Assembly: GCA_023665755.1 (NCBI GenBank) | Contig: JAMPDF010000001.1 | Coordinates: forward strand, 75,437 to 139,436 | Length of the DNA: 64,000 nucleotides | Source: Prevotella sp. | GTDB lineage: Bacteria; Bacillota_I; Bacilli_A; ML615J-28; CAG-313 | Direction: 5' to 3' | Part shown: positions 51,113 through 61,850 of the stretch, in pieces | Layout: every line of letters starts with the position of its first letter | Position numbering within the stretch: position 1 is the stretch's first letter | Notes under the pieces: generated by a model | The model's input: only the letters and a program-made list of their open reading frames with translations | Database searches by the model: none | What the model was told of the DNA's origin: nothing | Translations under genes and position numbers: made by a program

Positions 51113-53263
51113 TTAAAAGAATTTTACATTATCAATAGCAATACGTGCACTTTGATTACTACTATATGTTTTATCTCCTTCAGTATAAATTCTTACATAC
51201 TTTGCATCAGGACATGCTACAGTAAAGGTTGTATAAGTACTTGCATCAAGTGAACTTGCAGATCCTAAAGAAACAGATGTCCAAGTCGCACCATCAGTGG
51301 AGTATTGTACTTCAAATTTTGCAATTTTAGAGGCATTTTTAGCATCTGCTGCAGACCACCAGCTAGCTTCAAACTCAATACTCTTGACTGTATCAGTAAA
51401 TGTAAATTCCAAATATCCAGCTTTGGTGTTATTGCTCTTCCGTACAGGGCAAATTACCGCAAAACATCCCATTGCTGTGTGAGGTGCATTAGAAGACTTT
51501 GTGATTTGTGCATAATGGGCAACAATTTGTACACTAGATGCAGTAATCAAATTTTGGATACTTAATTTCTTATTAGCAACATATCCTGTTACTTCGGTTG
51601 TGCCAAAATCAAATGTAGCTACTGGACCTACAGTACCCATTGCTTTGATAGTAACATTCAATTCCTTTGAATAATCTACACCATTTAAGGAATAAGTAGC
51701 AACAAGGGTAATCATTACATCAGCATCACTACGAGTAATCATCACAGTTCCGTCTACAAGTTGAGCAGCATTGGTTTCTTTTAATGACCAATTTACGCCT
51801 TCTACTGTAGGTAAAACGAAATCTTCTGTAACTGTATTTTCTAAAGCAATCTGATCTAGATAGTCCATCGCAATCGTTTCGTCATTTACTACTGCTTCTA
51901 CAAATGGATAATTTGGTAAATTCGCAATTTGTGGACCATTATACCACGATACAAAACCAGTAATTATATATTTTCTACCTACTTTTAAATCCACTTTATC
52001 GACATTACCCCAATTGGCATCACCTCTTATTGTAAGAGTGGTACCATTTGTGTCTTTGAAAACAACATTTGTTCCTGTTCCAACAGTACCAGATACATAA
52101 GTCAATGTTAATTGCACAACGCTACATTGTAATTGCAATAATTCATCATTTGTAGGTACATAATCCAATGTAACAAAAGCAGGTACATCTGCCTCACCTA
52201 GGAATTCAATTTGGGCTCCAGATGCAATTTCATTTAAACCATTATATGGTGCATTTTTTCCTGTTACTCTAATTGTTTTACCTACTACAAATGCATCATA
52301 ATCATATGTCTTGGAAGATATACGATAAACCATAATTGAACCACTACCATCATTTACCAAAATAGAGAAATTATTGTAAGAACTATTGACAGGAGAAACG
52401 GCAGTAATCACACCGCTAAATACAACGTTCTCATTGGCTGTTTCTTTTACTTCTTGAATGGTATATTCTCTCACTTTTCCGTCTAATACCACATTAGCAT
52501 TCCATTCACTAGTAATTTTTTCTACTTTAGTATCGCCATCGAACCAACCTTCAAATACATATCCTGGCATATTTGGCGCAAGCAATACGATTTCATCTGT
52601 ACCAGGTATGTAGGTAGTTGGATTCATTGTTTCACAAATCTCACCATTTAGTGTATATGTAATTGTATAAGGAACAACTATTTCAAATGCATAATCATGA
52701 TAAACATATTGATCTTCAGCACTAGTTACGCGAATTTGAATCGTTGTTTTTCCACCATTCAAAGCAACCAATTGTCCTTGTGCATCAACGCTTATTACTT
52801 CAGGATTCATTGATGCATAAGTCAATACAGCATCACTATCCTCGGGTAATACAGGTACAATTTGAAGTGCTTCAGTTTGAAAAAGCATTGATGGAATGTT
52901 GAAAGTTACATCATAATTTAAATCTAAAGCAACATGAACAATAGCAGTATCATACACGCTAGCGTCATTTTTCGCATACACTTTAACGCGAACTATTCCA
53001 TGATTGACACCAACTAGTTCTCCATTGTCAAATGTGGCAATGGTTTCATCATAAGATTGATAGCCCACTTCTACTGTTTCTTCCTTCCCATTCACAGTAG
53101 TGAAGACTTTTACTTGAAGCGTTTCACCAACATATAAATCATATTGATCAAACTCTAATTTCACTTTGGTTATTGCCGTATTAGCATTCAAGCATGATGT
53201 TAAAATGAGAACTGTCCCTAAAAAGGCAATTATCGATAACATTTTTTTTGTGATTTTTGTCAT
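51113..53263 (-). CDS. Surface lipoprotein paralogue with one InlB repeat and a galactose-binding-like C-terminus
   Basis: A 716-aa predicted lipoprotein with lipobox ILTSC. Two Ig-like domains (about residues 25-195) are followed by one InlB-type repeat (ITYTLNGEICETMNPTTY onward), the same OB-fold-like domain as its neighbour (about 268-400), and an Ig-like segment. The last 170 residues form a beta-rich domain ending VRIYTEGDK and RIAIDNVKFF, resembling discoidin or carbohydrate-binding modules. This domain differs from the neighbour's C-terminus, so the pair share a scaffold but carry different terminal modules. Together they suggest recognition of glycans or other surface ligands. Function unknown. 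Confidence 0.82.
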   Translation of the reverse strand: MTKITKKMLSIIAFLGTVLILTSCLNANTAITKVKLEFDQYDLYVGETLQVKVFTTVNGKEETVEVGYQSYDETIATFDNGELVGVNHGIVRVKVYAKNDASVYDTAIVHVALDLNYDVTFNIPSMLFQTEALQIVPVLPEDSDAVLTYASMNPEVISVDAQGQLVALNGGKTTIQIRVTSAEDQYVYHDYAFEIVVPYTITYTLNGEICETMNPTTYIPGTDEIVLLAPNMPGYVFEGWFDGDTKVEKITSEWNANVVLDGKVREYTIQEVKETANENVVFSGVITAVSPVNSSYNNFSILVNDGSGSIMVYRISSKTYDYDAFVVGKTIRVTGKNAPYNGLNEIASGAQIEFLGEADVPAFVTLDYVPTNDELLQLQCSVVQLTLTYVSGTVGTGTNVVFKDTNGTTLTIRGDANWGNVDKVDLKVGRKYIITGFVSWYNGPQIANLPNYPFVEAVVNDETIAMDYLDQIALENTVTEDFVLPTVEGVNWSLKETNAAQLVDGTVMITRSDADVMITLVATYSLNGVDYSKELNVTIKAMGTVGPVATFDFGTTEVTGYVANKKLSIQNLITASSVQIVAHYAQITKSSNAPHTAMGCFAVICPVRKSNNTKAGYLEFTFTDTVKSIEFEASWWSAADAKNASKIAKFEVQYSTDGATWTSVSLGSASSLDASTYTTFTVACPDAKYVRIYTEGDKTYSSNQSARIAIDNVKFF
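51860..51955 (-). repeat. DNA block shared with the paralogous lipoprotein (copy 2)
   Basis: Second copy of the shared block; see the copy at 48218-48313. The flanking sequence is much less conserved. Confidence 0.9.
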
Positions 53264-53363
53264 ATTCTACAAATTTCCCTTCTAAAAAATCACCTTTATT
53301 ATAACATCATCTTTATTTTTTTGCAATAAATTGATATTGTTTTATCTAAAAATATCGGGACAA

Positions 53364-53398
53364 TATCAAAAAGGAATATTTGATAAAATATTCCTTTT
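53364..53398 (-). terminator. Terminator of the polysaccharide deacetylase gene
   Basis: A 13-bp perfect stem (53369-53381 with 53386-53398) with a 4-nt loop, followed on the minus strand by TTGATATT. Confidence 0.8.
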
Positions 53399-53407
53399 GA
53401 ATTATTT

Positions 53408-54562
53408 TTAAAAATAGTTTTTTGATTCTAAAAAATCTTCTTCTACATAAAATCCTAATAATTCTGATACAGTGACAAATGTATATCCTTCTGCCTTCAA
53501 ATCTTTTACTAGCTGAACAATCGCTTTTTGATTGCAATACTTGAAATCATGAAAAAGCAGAATTCCATTTTCCTTTACCTCTTTTTTCATTCGTTCAATG
53601 ATCCACTGGGAATCATAACATTGCCAATCTAATGAATCTGCTGTCCACAAAATACTGCGAAGCGATATATTATGTAGTACTTCTTTATGAACCGATCCAT
53701 ACGGGAAACGAAACAGTCTTGGATACTTATGAATAGTTTCATATACAATTTGTTGAGTTTTTTCAATCTCCAAGAGGGCATTATCGAGCGTCAATTTTTT
53801 GAAATCTGGATGATTGTAGGAATGATTACCAATTTCATGGCCATGTGAAGCAATATATTTTAATTCGCTTGGGTATCGTTCAACATTTCCTCCTAATACA
53901 AAAAAAGTAGCTACAATATCTAAATCAGCTAATAAATCCACTAATTCTTTTGACCAAGCGCTAGGACCATCATCAAATGTAAGCGCAATGGGTTTTATAA
54001 GTGGAGTGGGTGACTCATCTTCTTTTTCCAACCAACTTTCCTCATAAGGTAAAATGATTTCTTCCTTTTCGCCTTTCATAAGTAGTGGAGATAAATAAAC
54101 ATGGAATCCATCAGATTGAATACTAGTCTGAATCAATCCCATATCACAAGTATCAAATGTGAATTGATGGCTGAGGCTAACTTCTAATGCTTTTTTTAAT
54201 TGGGTGGAATTAATTTGAACTGGTTGTTTGCTTTTTAAGTCAAAATGATAGGCCTTTAGCATTTCCATATTTGGTGCATAGAAATGAACCAAATAACTTA
54301 TTATTTTTTCATTCCAATAGGATTCACAGCTCAGATGAATTGAAGTATAATGATTTTCGATTATCTTTTGATAAGTCTCTTGTATTTTCAAAAACAATTG
54401 AGTATCAATTTGATCATCAACACTTGAATATCTCATTTGCTGCGTTTCGTCAAAATAGAATTCCTTTATCATCGTCATTTGCGTTTGCCCACCTATTGGC
54501 TTTTTTTGACAAGAACAAAGCGCAATGACCATTATTATCAATAAGCATATTATTTTTTTCAT
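53408..54562 (-). CDS. Lipoprotein polysaccharide (peptidoglycan) deacetylase
   Basis: A 384-aa predicted lipoprotein with signal peptide and lipobox ALCSC. The N-terminal domain (about residues 25-185) resembles the DUF3298-type domain before PgdA-like deacetylases. The NodB catalytic domain follows with ALTFDDGPS (catalytic Asp and metal Asp), GHEIGNHSYNHPDF (metal-binding His pair), RFPYGS and ILLFHDF motifs. It probably removes acetyl groups from cell-wall GlcNAc, as in lysozyme resistance; action on MurNAc during sporulation is an alternative. It is transcribed alone. Confidence 0.88.
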   Translation of the reverse strand: MKKIICLLIIMVIALCSCQKKPIGGQTQMTMIKEFYFDETQQMRYSSVDDQIDTQLFLKIQETYQKIIENHYTSIHLSCESYWNEKIISYLVHFYAPNMEMLKAYHFDLKSKQPVQINSTQLKKALEVSLSHQFTFDTCDMGLIQTSIQSDGFHVYLSPLLMKGEKEEIILPYEESWLEKEDESPTPLIKPIALTFDDGPSAWSKELVDLLADLDIVATFFVLGGNVERYPSELKYIASHGHEIGNHSYNHPDFKKLTLDNALLEIEKTQQIVYETIHKYPRLFRFPYGSVHKEVLHNISLRSILWTADSLDWQCYDSQWIIERMKKEVKENGILLFHDFKYCNQKAIVQLVKDLKAEGYTFVTVSELLGFYVEEDFLESKNYF

Positions 54563-54946
54563 ATATTTAGTATTTCACTTTGAAACAAAAATATGCTTAT
54601 CTTGTTATTTTTATTATTTCTGTTCTAGATAATGAGAAGCAAAAATTTGTATTTCCGTCTGTATACTATCGAATATTTTTGAATGATATTGCTTGATTAT
54701 TTTATATACCCATGATAGAGTTTTTTAATTATTCAAATATTACTATTCAACTCTATATCCTTTAAACGATTAATGTATTTTTCAATAGAATTTCTACTTC
54801 CCTTCCATAGTTAAGTTATTAATGTAATTTATAACATACGTAGTCTCTTTTTTCCTATCTATCAAATGTATTTATAAAAAAACCAATTAGAATAAAATCT
54901 AATTGGTTTTGTATTAGACTTGTGTAAAAATAACTCTTTCCTTGCT
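54563..54946. other. AT-rich gene-free gap between the deacetylase gene and gpsA
   Basis: No credible reading frame, RNA gene or repeat was seen in these 384 bp apart from the gpsA terminator at its right end. A clear promoter for the deacetylase gene was not found. Confidence 0.7.
54872..54910 (-). terminator. Terminator of the cmk-rpsA-der-gpsA operon
   Basis: AAAACCAATTAGA (54879-54891) and TCTAATTGGTTTT (54898-54910) form a 13-bp perfect stem; on the minus strand TTTTATAAA follows. Confidence 0.82.
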
Positions 54947-55948
54947 TTACTCATCTTTCAAAGAACGCATCATCAATTCATTTACTGCATCCTGGACACC
55001 CTGCTTTTCATAAATAACATGGTATACTGCATCAATAATGGGTGTTTCAAGACCTAATGATTTTGATTTCAAATACACCGCCTCAGCCGTTCTTGCTCCT
55101 TCTACTACCATTGACATAGATGAAATGGTCTCATCTAGATTATTTCCTTGAGCAAGCTTCACACCTGCTTGAAAGTTACGCGAATGATGCGAAGTGGTGG
55201 TTACAACCAAATCACCAATGCCTGTCAAGCCATATAGCGTTTCTTCTTTTGCACCTAAAGCAACCACAATTCGTTTCATTTCAACCAGTGCTCTTGCAAT
55301 TAGACCCGCTCTAGCATTATCTCCAAGACCAAGGCCCTCAAGCATACCTGATGCAATCGCATATACATTTTTGATTGATCCACAAAGTTCTGATCCAATC
55401 AAATCGTTTCCCGTATATACTCTGAAATAAGTCTGATTGTTGAACAAATGTTGTACTTTTATAGCATCTGCTTTATTATTGCTTACGGCACAAATCGTTG
55501 TTAGCATTTGCCGTATGACCTCTTCTGCATGTGATGGCCCAGTAAGAGCAACAAATCCCTGAATGTATTTTTCATCAATTACTTCATATAATACCTCAGA
55601 AACCCGAAGAAATGTTTTGGGTTCTAATGCCTTTGAAGTATTAACAAATAATTTTGCGGATGTCAAATATTGGTTCATTTGACCAAGCACTTCACGTAAA
55701 ACCTTAGTTGGAACAGCTAAAATCACAATCTGTGCGAACTCCAATGCCTCTTTCATCACGTTTGTAGCTTTCACTCGCTCAGGCAAGCGACCAACAGGCA
55801 ATTTTTTCAAATTTGTATGTTGTTGATTGATTTCATCAATGACATCAGAATCCGTATCATATAGTAAGACGTCATGTTGATTGTCGCCTAATATTCTTGC
55901 TAGAGCACTACCCCAGCTCCCAGCGCCAATCACTGTTATCTTTTCCAT
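54947..55948 (-). CDS. gpsA: NAD(P)-dependent glycerol-3-phosphate dehydrogenase
   Basis: A 333-aa enzyme that reduces dihydroxyacetone phosphate to sn-glycerol 3-phosphate for phospholipid synthesis, feeding acyltransferases such as PlsY. The Rossmann motif is VIGAGSWGSALARIL. The catalytic region contains SIKNVYAIASGMLEGLGLGDNARAGLI and GLTGIGDLVVTTTS. It overlaps der by 13 nt, as expected from the B. subtilis order der-gpsA. In B. subtilis spoIVA follows; it does not here. Confidence 0.97.
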   Translation of the reverse strand: MEKITVIGAGSWGSALARILGDNQHDVLLYDTDSDVIDEINQQHTNLKKLPVGRLPERVKATNVMKEALEFAQIVILAVPTKVLREVLGQMNQYLTSAKLFVNTSKALEPKTFLRVSEVLYEVIDEKYIQGFVALTGPSHAEEVIRQMLTTICAVSNNKADAIKVQHLFNNQTYFRVYTGNDLIGSELCGSIKNVYAIASGMLEGLGLGDNARAGLIARALVEMKRIVVALGAKEETLYGLTGIGDLVVTTTSHHSRNFQAGVKLAQGNNLDETISSMSMVVEGARTAEAVYLKSKSLGLETPIIDAVYHVIYEKQGVQDAVNELMMRSLKDE

Positions 55949-57258
55949 TCGTTTTCCTTCTTCCTTAATATTATTTTAATCGGTGTTCCTTCTAGAAGAA
56001 ATGCCTCTCGCAGGCGATTTTCAATATATCGTTGATAAGAAAAATGCATATAGTTTGGATCATTGACAAATAGTACGATGGTTGGTGGTGCAATTTCTAC
56101 CTGTGAACCATAATAGATTCGAATACGATCACCATTAAATATGGGTGCCTGGTTCATAATAGAAGCATCTAATAAGATATCATTCATCACATTGGTTGCA
56201 ATACGTCTATTGTAATTTTCATACACCATACTAATTTGCTCAAATAAGGTATGAATACGTTGATTCTTAAGCGCAGATACAAATACAATTGGTGCATAAC
56301 TTAAAAACAAGAAATGACTTCTAATTTTTTCTGTATATGCTTTCATAGACTTTTCATCTTTTTCAACTGCATCCCATTTGTTAACGACGATAATGACACC
56401 TTTATTATATTCAGAAGCATATCCCGCAATGCGCTTATCTTGTTCTTCAATATCCTTCGTACCATCTAATACAACCAAAACAATGCTTGATCGTTCTATA
56501 GCCTTTAATGCTCTTAGTACACTATATTTTTCAGCATTTTCATATATTTTGCCCTGTTTTCTGATACCAGCAGTATCAATAACAACATAGTCTTTCCCAT
56601 CTTTAGTAAATTTAGAGTCAATAGCATCACGAGTTGTACCTGCAATATCACTAACAATGACACGCTCTGTACCAAGTATAGCATTCGTTAATGAGCTCTT
56701 TCCCACATTGGGTTGACCAATGATACAAAATTCAATAGTATCTTCATACTTTTTGACTTTCTTTTCGGGCAAAAGACGAACAATACAATCTAACATATCC
56801 CCAATGCCTATCCCATGTAATGCACTTACAGCAAACACTTCTTCTGCGCCTAAATTATAAAATTCATAGATATTATCCATGAATTTTACATCGTCTATTT
56901 TATTTGCAGCAACAATTACAGGCTTCTTGCTTCTATGTAAAATGCGCATCACATCTTCATCACCATTTGTGATACCAACTCTGCCATCAGTAACAAGAAG
57001 AATCAAATCAGCCTCATCAATTGCAAGTTCTGCTTGTGCTTTGATTTCTTCCATAAAAGGAACTTGCTTGAGTTCAATTCCTCCCGTATCAATCAAAGAA
57101 AACTCTTGATCCAACCATTCACACTGTGTATATAAACGATCTCTTGTAATCCCGCTTACATCATCTGTGATGGCCAACTTTTCCCCAGAAAGACGATTGA
57201 ACAAACTTGATTTACCAACGTTCGGACGCCCGATAATTGCTACTGTACCACGTTTCAT
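55936..57258 (-). CDS. der: Ribosome-assembly GTPase Der (EngA)
   Basis: A 440-aa essential GTPase with two consecutive G domains needed for 50S maturation. The first has GRPNVGKSS and DTGG motifs, the second GQPNVGKSS, DTAGIR and NKWD; a C-terminal KH-like domain follows (residues about 355-440). It starts 5 nt after the cmk-rpsA stop and overlaps gpsA. Confidence 0.97.
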   Translation of the reverse strand: MKRGTVAIIGRPNVGKSSLFNRLSGEKLAITDDVSGITRDRLYTQCEWLDQEFSLIDTGGIELKQVPFMEEIKAQAELAIDEADLILLVTDGRVGITNGDEDVMRILHRSKKPVIVAANKIDDVKFMDNIYEFYNLGAEEVFAVSALHGIGIGDMLDCIVRLLPEKKVKKYEDTIEFCIIGQPNVGKSSLTNAILGTERVIVSDIAGTTRDAIDSKFTKDGKDYVVIDTAGIRKQGKIYENAEKYSVLRALKAIERSSIVLVVLDGTKDIEEQDKRIAGYASEYNKGVIIVVNKWDAVEKDEKSMKAYTEKIRSHFLFLSYAPIVFVSALKNQRIHTLFEQISMVYENYNRRIATNVMNDILLDASIMNQAPIFNGDRIRIYYGSQVEIAPPTIVLFVNDPNYMHFSYQRYIENRLREAFLLEGTPIKIILRKKENEWKR

Positions 57259-57263
57259 AAAAA

Positions 57264-59309
57264 CTAATCTTCGTCCTTATCAAAACGAATATCGCCAAGT
57301 AAATCACCGATTGTACTTGTTGGTGTTTCTTTATCTTGTTGTTCAATATATTTATCAAAAGTAGCTCTTTCTTTTGCAACCTCAACTGCTTTTGCACTAA
57401 CTCGCAATTTGGCAACAGATGGATCACACTCTTGAACCATGACTTCAATTGTACTACCTATAGGGAATACTTCATCCACTTTTGAAATTCGTTTTAAACT
57501 AGTTACTTCATTAATTGGTAAGAACCCTTGAACATTTTTATAATTGACAAGCGCACCATGTTCGTTTGTACTAGCCAATACAACTGAAATCTTTTCTCCT
57601 CTACGAAGTTTGATGTCCGCCCAAGTATTTTCTAGTGTCACTTTATGTGATAAACTAACTCGTTTTTTCTCATCGTCTATATTCATTACTTGTACTTTTA
57701 AAGTTGATCCTTCTTGTAGATTATCTTCAATTTTGACATTGCTAAACCAAGAATATTCTCCTCTTGGCATCAATCCAGCATATTCAGATGTTAAAGTAAT
57801 TAGCACACCAGCAGGGATAATTTTTTGTACTATGCCTTCAAATACATCCCCTACATGATATTGTTCTTTTAATACATCCCATGGATGTGGAACAAGTGCT
57901 TTCATAGATAAAGAAATTTTATTACCATTGATACCAATTACTTTTACATTTACTTTGTCACCAACTTTTAAGCGATTGGCAACATTTCTAACTGGTTTAT
58001 GATCAATTTCAGATTGATGCAATAACCCACTCACTTCACCAAGGTTAATAATAGCACCATATGGAAGTACATTGACAACTTCTCCAGTAATCTCCATACC
58101 TTCTGAAATTGCCGCATATGCTGCTTCTTTAGCAAGACGATATTGCTTTTTCATAGCCATTACGTTAGATACAGTGACTTGGAAACGATCTTTATTGACA
58201 TAAATAACCATTACATCTAATACTTGACCCTTTAGCGTCTTTAGTGCATCTTCTTTTAAATCAATGAATTTGGCTGGTAAGAATAATTTAAATCCTTTGT
58301 AATCCATATCTGCACCAGCTGCAGTAATGCGAGTTACCTTTGCTTTGATGATTTCATCCTTTTCTTTGATTTCTTCAAAAATGCTTAATTTTGCTTTTTC
58401 ATCTTCTAGTTTGGTAGATAGAATATAAAGTGGTTCACCTGTCTTGCGATCCTTACCTACAGTTTTTATACTTGCTTCAAATTCTTCACCTTCATGATAT
58501 AGATTGTAAAGTTTTTGACCTTCTGTATAATCTTTTAAATCATTGCTGTAGATAACACCTTTCTCATCTTCACCTAAAATTAAATAGATTGCATCCTTGG
58601 TCACATTGATAATGCATCCTCTAACGTTTTGTCCCTCAGTGTAAGTACCTTTACTCATTTTGTTTTTCCTCTCAATCACTAAATTTATAATCCGACTAAC
58701 TACTTCATCAATTGATAAATCGGTACTATCAATGACTATAGCATCCTCTGCACAACGAAGAGGGCTATGCTTTCGTGTGGAATCTTTCCAATCACGAAGC
58801 TCAATTTCCTGAATAGTCTGCTCAAGGGTCAAATGTATTCCCTTTTCAGCACGCTCCATCATTCTTCTTCTTGCACGACATTCAACACGTGCATCTAAAT
58901 AGATTTTCAGTGAGGCGTCTTTTAATACAACAGTTCCAATATCACGACCATCCATAATACAATTCTTTGCATTGCTGATTTTACGTTGATAATCAACAAG
59001 ATAATCTCTGACTACTTCTATTTTAGAAGGTGTAGAAACTTGATTGGTGACTTCGACGCTACGAATAGCATCGCTTACATCTTCACCATCCATAATAAAA
59101 CGTCCATTACAAATATCTAATTCAGTATTTGCTAAAAAACCATATGCATCAGGGTTTTCCATATCAACTCCTAGGCGAATCGCCTTTAACGTAATTGCAC
59201 GATACATAGCTCCTGTATCGATATATTCGAAATTCAATTCTTTCGCAATTCTTTTTGAGATAGTAGATTTTCCTGATCCAGCGGGCCCATCAATGGCAAT
59301 TTTAAACAT
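57264..59309 (-). CDS. cmk-rpsA: Cytidylate kinase fused to ribosomal protein S1-like protein
   Basis: A 681-aa fusion. Residues about 1-217 form cytidylate kinase: P-loop DGPAGSGKST, FEYIDTGAMYRA, GRDIGTVVL. From internal Met218 onward there are five S1 RNA-binding repeats followed by a short acidic tail. In B. subtilis cmk and the S1-like ypfD are separate adjacent genes before der-gpsA; here no stop codon separates them. An AGAGG site 9 nt upstream of the internal ATG (58658) suggests that S1 alone may also be made. The start at 59309 follows an AGGTG site; an extended -10 box lies at 59336-59331. Confidence 0.93.
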   Translation of the reverse strand: MFKIAIDGPAGSGKSTISKRIAKELNFEYIDTGAMYRAITLKAIRLGVDMENPDAYGFLANTELDICNGRFIMDGEDVSDAIRSVEVTNQVSTPSKIEVVRDYLVDYQRKISNAKNCIMDGRDIGTVVLKDASLKIYLDARVECRARRRMMERAEKGIHLTLEQTIQEIELRDWKDSTRKHSPLRCAEDAIVIDSTDLSIDEVVSRIINLVIERKNKMSKGTYTEGQNVRGCIINVTKDAIYLILGEDEKGVIYSNDLKDYTEGQKLYNLYHEGEEFEASIKTVGKDRKTGEPLYILSTKLEDEKAKLSIFEEIKEKDEIIKAKVTRITAAGADMDYKGFKLFLPAKFIDLKEDALKTLKGQVLDVMVIYVNKDRFQVTVSNVMAMKKQYRLAKEAAYAAISEGMEITGEVVNVLPYGAIINLGEVSGLLHQSEIDHKPVRNVANRLKVGDKVNVKVIGINGNKISLSMKALVPHPWDVLKEQYHVGDVFEGIVQKIIPAGVLITLTSEYAGLMPRGEYSWFSNVKIEDNLQEGSTLKVQVMNIDDEKKRVSLSHKVTLENTWADIKLRRGEKISVVLASTNEHGALVNYKNVQGFLPINEVTSLKRISKVDEVFPIGSTIEVMVQECDPSVAKLRVSAKAVEVAKERATFDKYIEQQDKETPTSTIGDLLGDIRFDKDED
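58658..58672 (-). promoter_or_regulatory. Internal ribosome-binding site and start for the S1 half of cmk-rpsA
   Basis: On the minus strand AGAGG (58672-58668) is followed after 9 nt by an in-frame ATG at 58658, exactly at the boundary between the kinase and the first S1 repeat. Initiation here would give a 464-aa S1 protein. Confidence 0.6.
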
Positions 59310-59330
59310 GTTCTTCACCTCACTTGACAC

Positions 59331-59340
59331 ATTATACCAT
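59331..59340 (-). promoter_or_regulatory. Extended -10 promoter of cmk-rpsA
   Basis: On the minus strand TGGTATAAT occurs, with the TG of an extended -10 one base before TATAAT (59336-59331). The -35 region at 17 bp is GGTAAA, a poor match. Confidence 0.55.
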
Positions 59341-59378
59341 ATTTCGTTTTTTATTTACCATATAATGATAAATAATTT

Positions 59379-61850
59379 TTAGAGTTCTAAATCCATATCA
59401 TTTCTACAAATGACAATTTCATATGGTTTGCCATTTTCAGCAGGTACAAACTTTTTACCATTATCCGCAATAGCAGTTCTTAATATAGTGTAATCAATTT
59501 CTATAAATCCTTTTTCACAGAATACATAGCTAGCCAAATCGCTATTGGCATTCTTTGCATGGATTACTTCTAAGTCAATGGCTTCATGCATATTAGAGCG
59601 AACTGCCTTCAAGTACATTTTCCCTACATTGTTTTTCTTTCCTTTGTTAATCTCCTCAGGTCTCATTCGTTTGATATTTCCACGATTTGTCAAAACCAAA
59701 ACAATGTCCTTCTCACTTACATATTTAGCGCCTACAACATAATCATTGGGGCGATTCTTCAATTCAATTGACTTAACACCAAAGGAAGCGGGTTCAATCA
59801 CACTCACCTCAGATGCATCATATCGATTCATAAAGCCATCTTTAGTAGCGATAACCACTTCATACTGACTTCCCTTTGCAACATCGGCACTTACTACTGC
59901 ATCGTCATCTTTTAATTTAGTCGCTTTTAATGCTTTAGAGTATCTAGTTACATATAAGCTAGAAAGCTGAATCCGTTTAATTAATCCTGATTTCGTTGCA
60001 AGAAGAACATATTTTTCTTCGTTGAAATCTGATACAGGGAATGAGAAAATAACTTTTTCATTGGTTTCCATTCCTATCAATGTGCTTACATGGATACCTT
60101 GGTCTTTATGCTTCGATTCAGGTATCTTATGAATTGGTAAGAAAACATAGTTTCCCCGATCAGTAAACTGAATCAGTGTATCGGTTGTTGATACTTCATA
60201 GATATCACTGATAACATCGCCTTCTTTTAATTTAGTTGGTTCATTTGTACCAAAGAAAGCCTTCTTACTCAAACGTTTTAAATATCCGTCGTGTGTAATC
60301 ATCAAAATGACATCTTCTTTAGCAATAAACTCTTCAGTTTTGACCTCTACTTCAGTAATATTATGCTGCACTTGGGTTTTTCTTGGACGGTCAATCGCCT
60401 GTTTAACTCTAGCTAATTCATTGACAATAACTTTGATTAATGCAGTTTCGCTTGATAAAATATGCCGCAATTTCTTAATCTCTTGCTCTAACTCTTTTTG
60501 TTCTGTCTTCAAGGCAAAAATGTCTGTATTGGTTAAGCGATACAGTTGCAACATAACTATAGCTTCTGCCTGTATTTCAGTAAATCCATATTTAGAAATA
60601 ATATTTTCTTTTGCATCTGATTTATTCTTAGAATTTCTAATCGTTGCAATGACTGCATCTAGAATAGAAACCATTGAGATTAACCCTTGTACAACTTCGG
60701 AGCGTTTTAAATCCTTTTCTAATTCAAAATTACATTTGTTGGTTATCACTTCTTTTTGATGTGCAATATAGGCATCTAATATATCCGCAAGTCCCATTTG
60801 CATAGGTCTACCTTGCGATATAGCTACCATATTGAAATTATAACTCGTTTGTAAATCCGTTTGTTTAAGCAGAAAACTTAAAATAGTTTCAGGATTAACA
60901 TCACGCCGAATATCAATTACAATTCGTTGACCTTGCCTACTTGACTCATCTCGAATCATTTTAACGCCATCAACGCCCTTTGCCTGTAAGACATCACTCA
61001 TTTTACGCAAAAGGACTGCCTTATTGACATCAAAAGGAATTTCAGTCACAATAATCCTTGGTTCTACTTTTGTCGTATCAATCTCATATTTAGAAGTGAC
61101 AATGACTTTTCCTCTCCCTGTTTCATAAGCATCTTTTAATCCATCAATTCCTTGAACAATTGCACCAGTTGGAAAATCCGGTCCTTGTACAAACTGCATC
61201 AGTTCATCAGTCGTACAATTTGGATGTTCAATCCGATAAATAGTAGCATCAATTACCTCACCAGGATTGTGTGGAGGAATTTCAGTTGCATAACCAGCTG
61301 AGATTCCGCTAGCCCCATTCACCAATACATTAGGAAACTTTGAGGGTAGAACAATTGGTTCTAATTCCTCATCATCAAAATTTGGCACAAATCCAACTGT
61401 ATGCTTATGTATATCTTCTAGCATCAATTCCGAAAATTTACTCATCCGCGCTTCTGTATAACGCATCGCCGCGGCAGGGTCACCATCAATACTACCATTA
61501 TTACCATGCATATCTACAAGTGGTAACAAAATTTTAAATTCTTGACTCATACGCACCATTGCATCGTATACTGCCGTATCACCATGTGGATGATACTTAC
61601 CAATAACATCTCCGACAATACGCGCCGACTTTTTGAAAGGCTTATTTGATGTCAATCCTAGTTTGAACATTGCAAACAAAATTCGACGTTGTACAGGCTT
61701 TAATCCATCGCGCACATCTGGTAGGGCTCTATCTTGAATAATATATTTGGAATACCGGCCAAATCGATCTCCCATAATATTTTCAAAATTTTCAGTCATA
61801 TATGTTTCAACAAATTTTTCGACTTTTTTTGATGTACTACTCATCTTCAT
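59379..61850 (-). CDS. parC: DNA topoisomerase IV subunit A
   Basis: An 823-aa type II topoisomerase subunit that, with ParE, separates linked daughter chromosomes. The breakage-reunion domain has [41 protein letters not shown] and the active-site Tyr in [13 protein letters not shown]. The C-terminal beta-pinwheel has no clear GyrA box, which favours ParC over GyrA. The gene overlaps parE by 14 nt in the usual parE-parC order. Confidence 0.95.
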   Translation of the reverse strand: MKMSSTSKKVEKFVETYMTENFENIMGDRFGRYSKYIIQDRALPDVRDGLKPVQRRILFAMFKLGLTSNKPFKKSARIVGDVIGKYHPHGDTAVYDAMVRMSQEFKILLPLVDMHGNNGSIDGDPAAAMRYTEARMSKFSELMLEDIHKHTVGFVPNFDDEELEPIVLPSKFPNVLVNGASGISAGYATEIPPHNPGEVIDATIYRIEHPNCTTDELMQFVQGPDFPTGAIVQGIDGLKDAYETGRGKVIVTSKYEIDTTKVEPRIIVTEIPFDVNKAVLLRKMSDVLQAKGVDGVKMIRDESSRQGQRIVIDIRRDVNPETILSFLLKQTDLQTSYNFNMVAISQGRPMQMGLADILDAYIAHQKEVITNKCNFELEKDLKRSEVVQGLISMVSILDAVIATIRNSKNKSDAKENIISKYGFTEIQAEAIVMLQLYRLTNTDIFALKTEQKELEQEIKKLRHILSSETALIKVIVNELARVKQAIDRPRKTQVQHNITEVEVKTEEFIAKEDVILMITHDGYLKRLSKKAFFGTNEPTKLKEGDVISDIYEVSTTDTLIQFTDRGNYVFLPIHKIPESKHKDQGIHVSTLIGMETNEKVIFSFPVSDFNEEKYVLLATKSGLIKRIQLSSLYVTRYSKALKATKLKDDDAVVSADVAKGSQYEVVIATKDGFMNRYDASEVSVIEPASFGVKSIELKNRPNDYVVGAKYVSEKDIVLVLTNRGNIKRMRPEEINKGKKNNVGKMYLKAVRSNMHEAIDLEVIHAKNANSDLASYVFCEKGFIEIDYTILRTAIADNGKKFVPAENGKPYEIVICRNDMDLEL

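Noticed and set aside
59351..59375. Terminator after parC
   Set aside because: An AT-rich stem with one G-T pair exists but no T-run follows it, and it overlaps the cmk promoter region.
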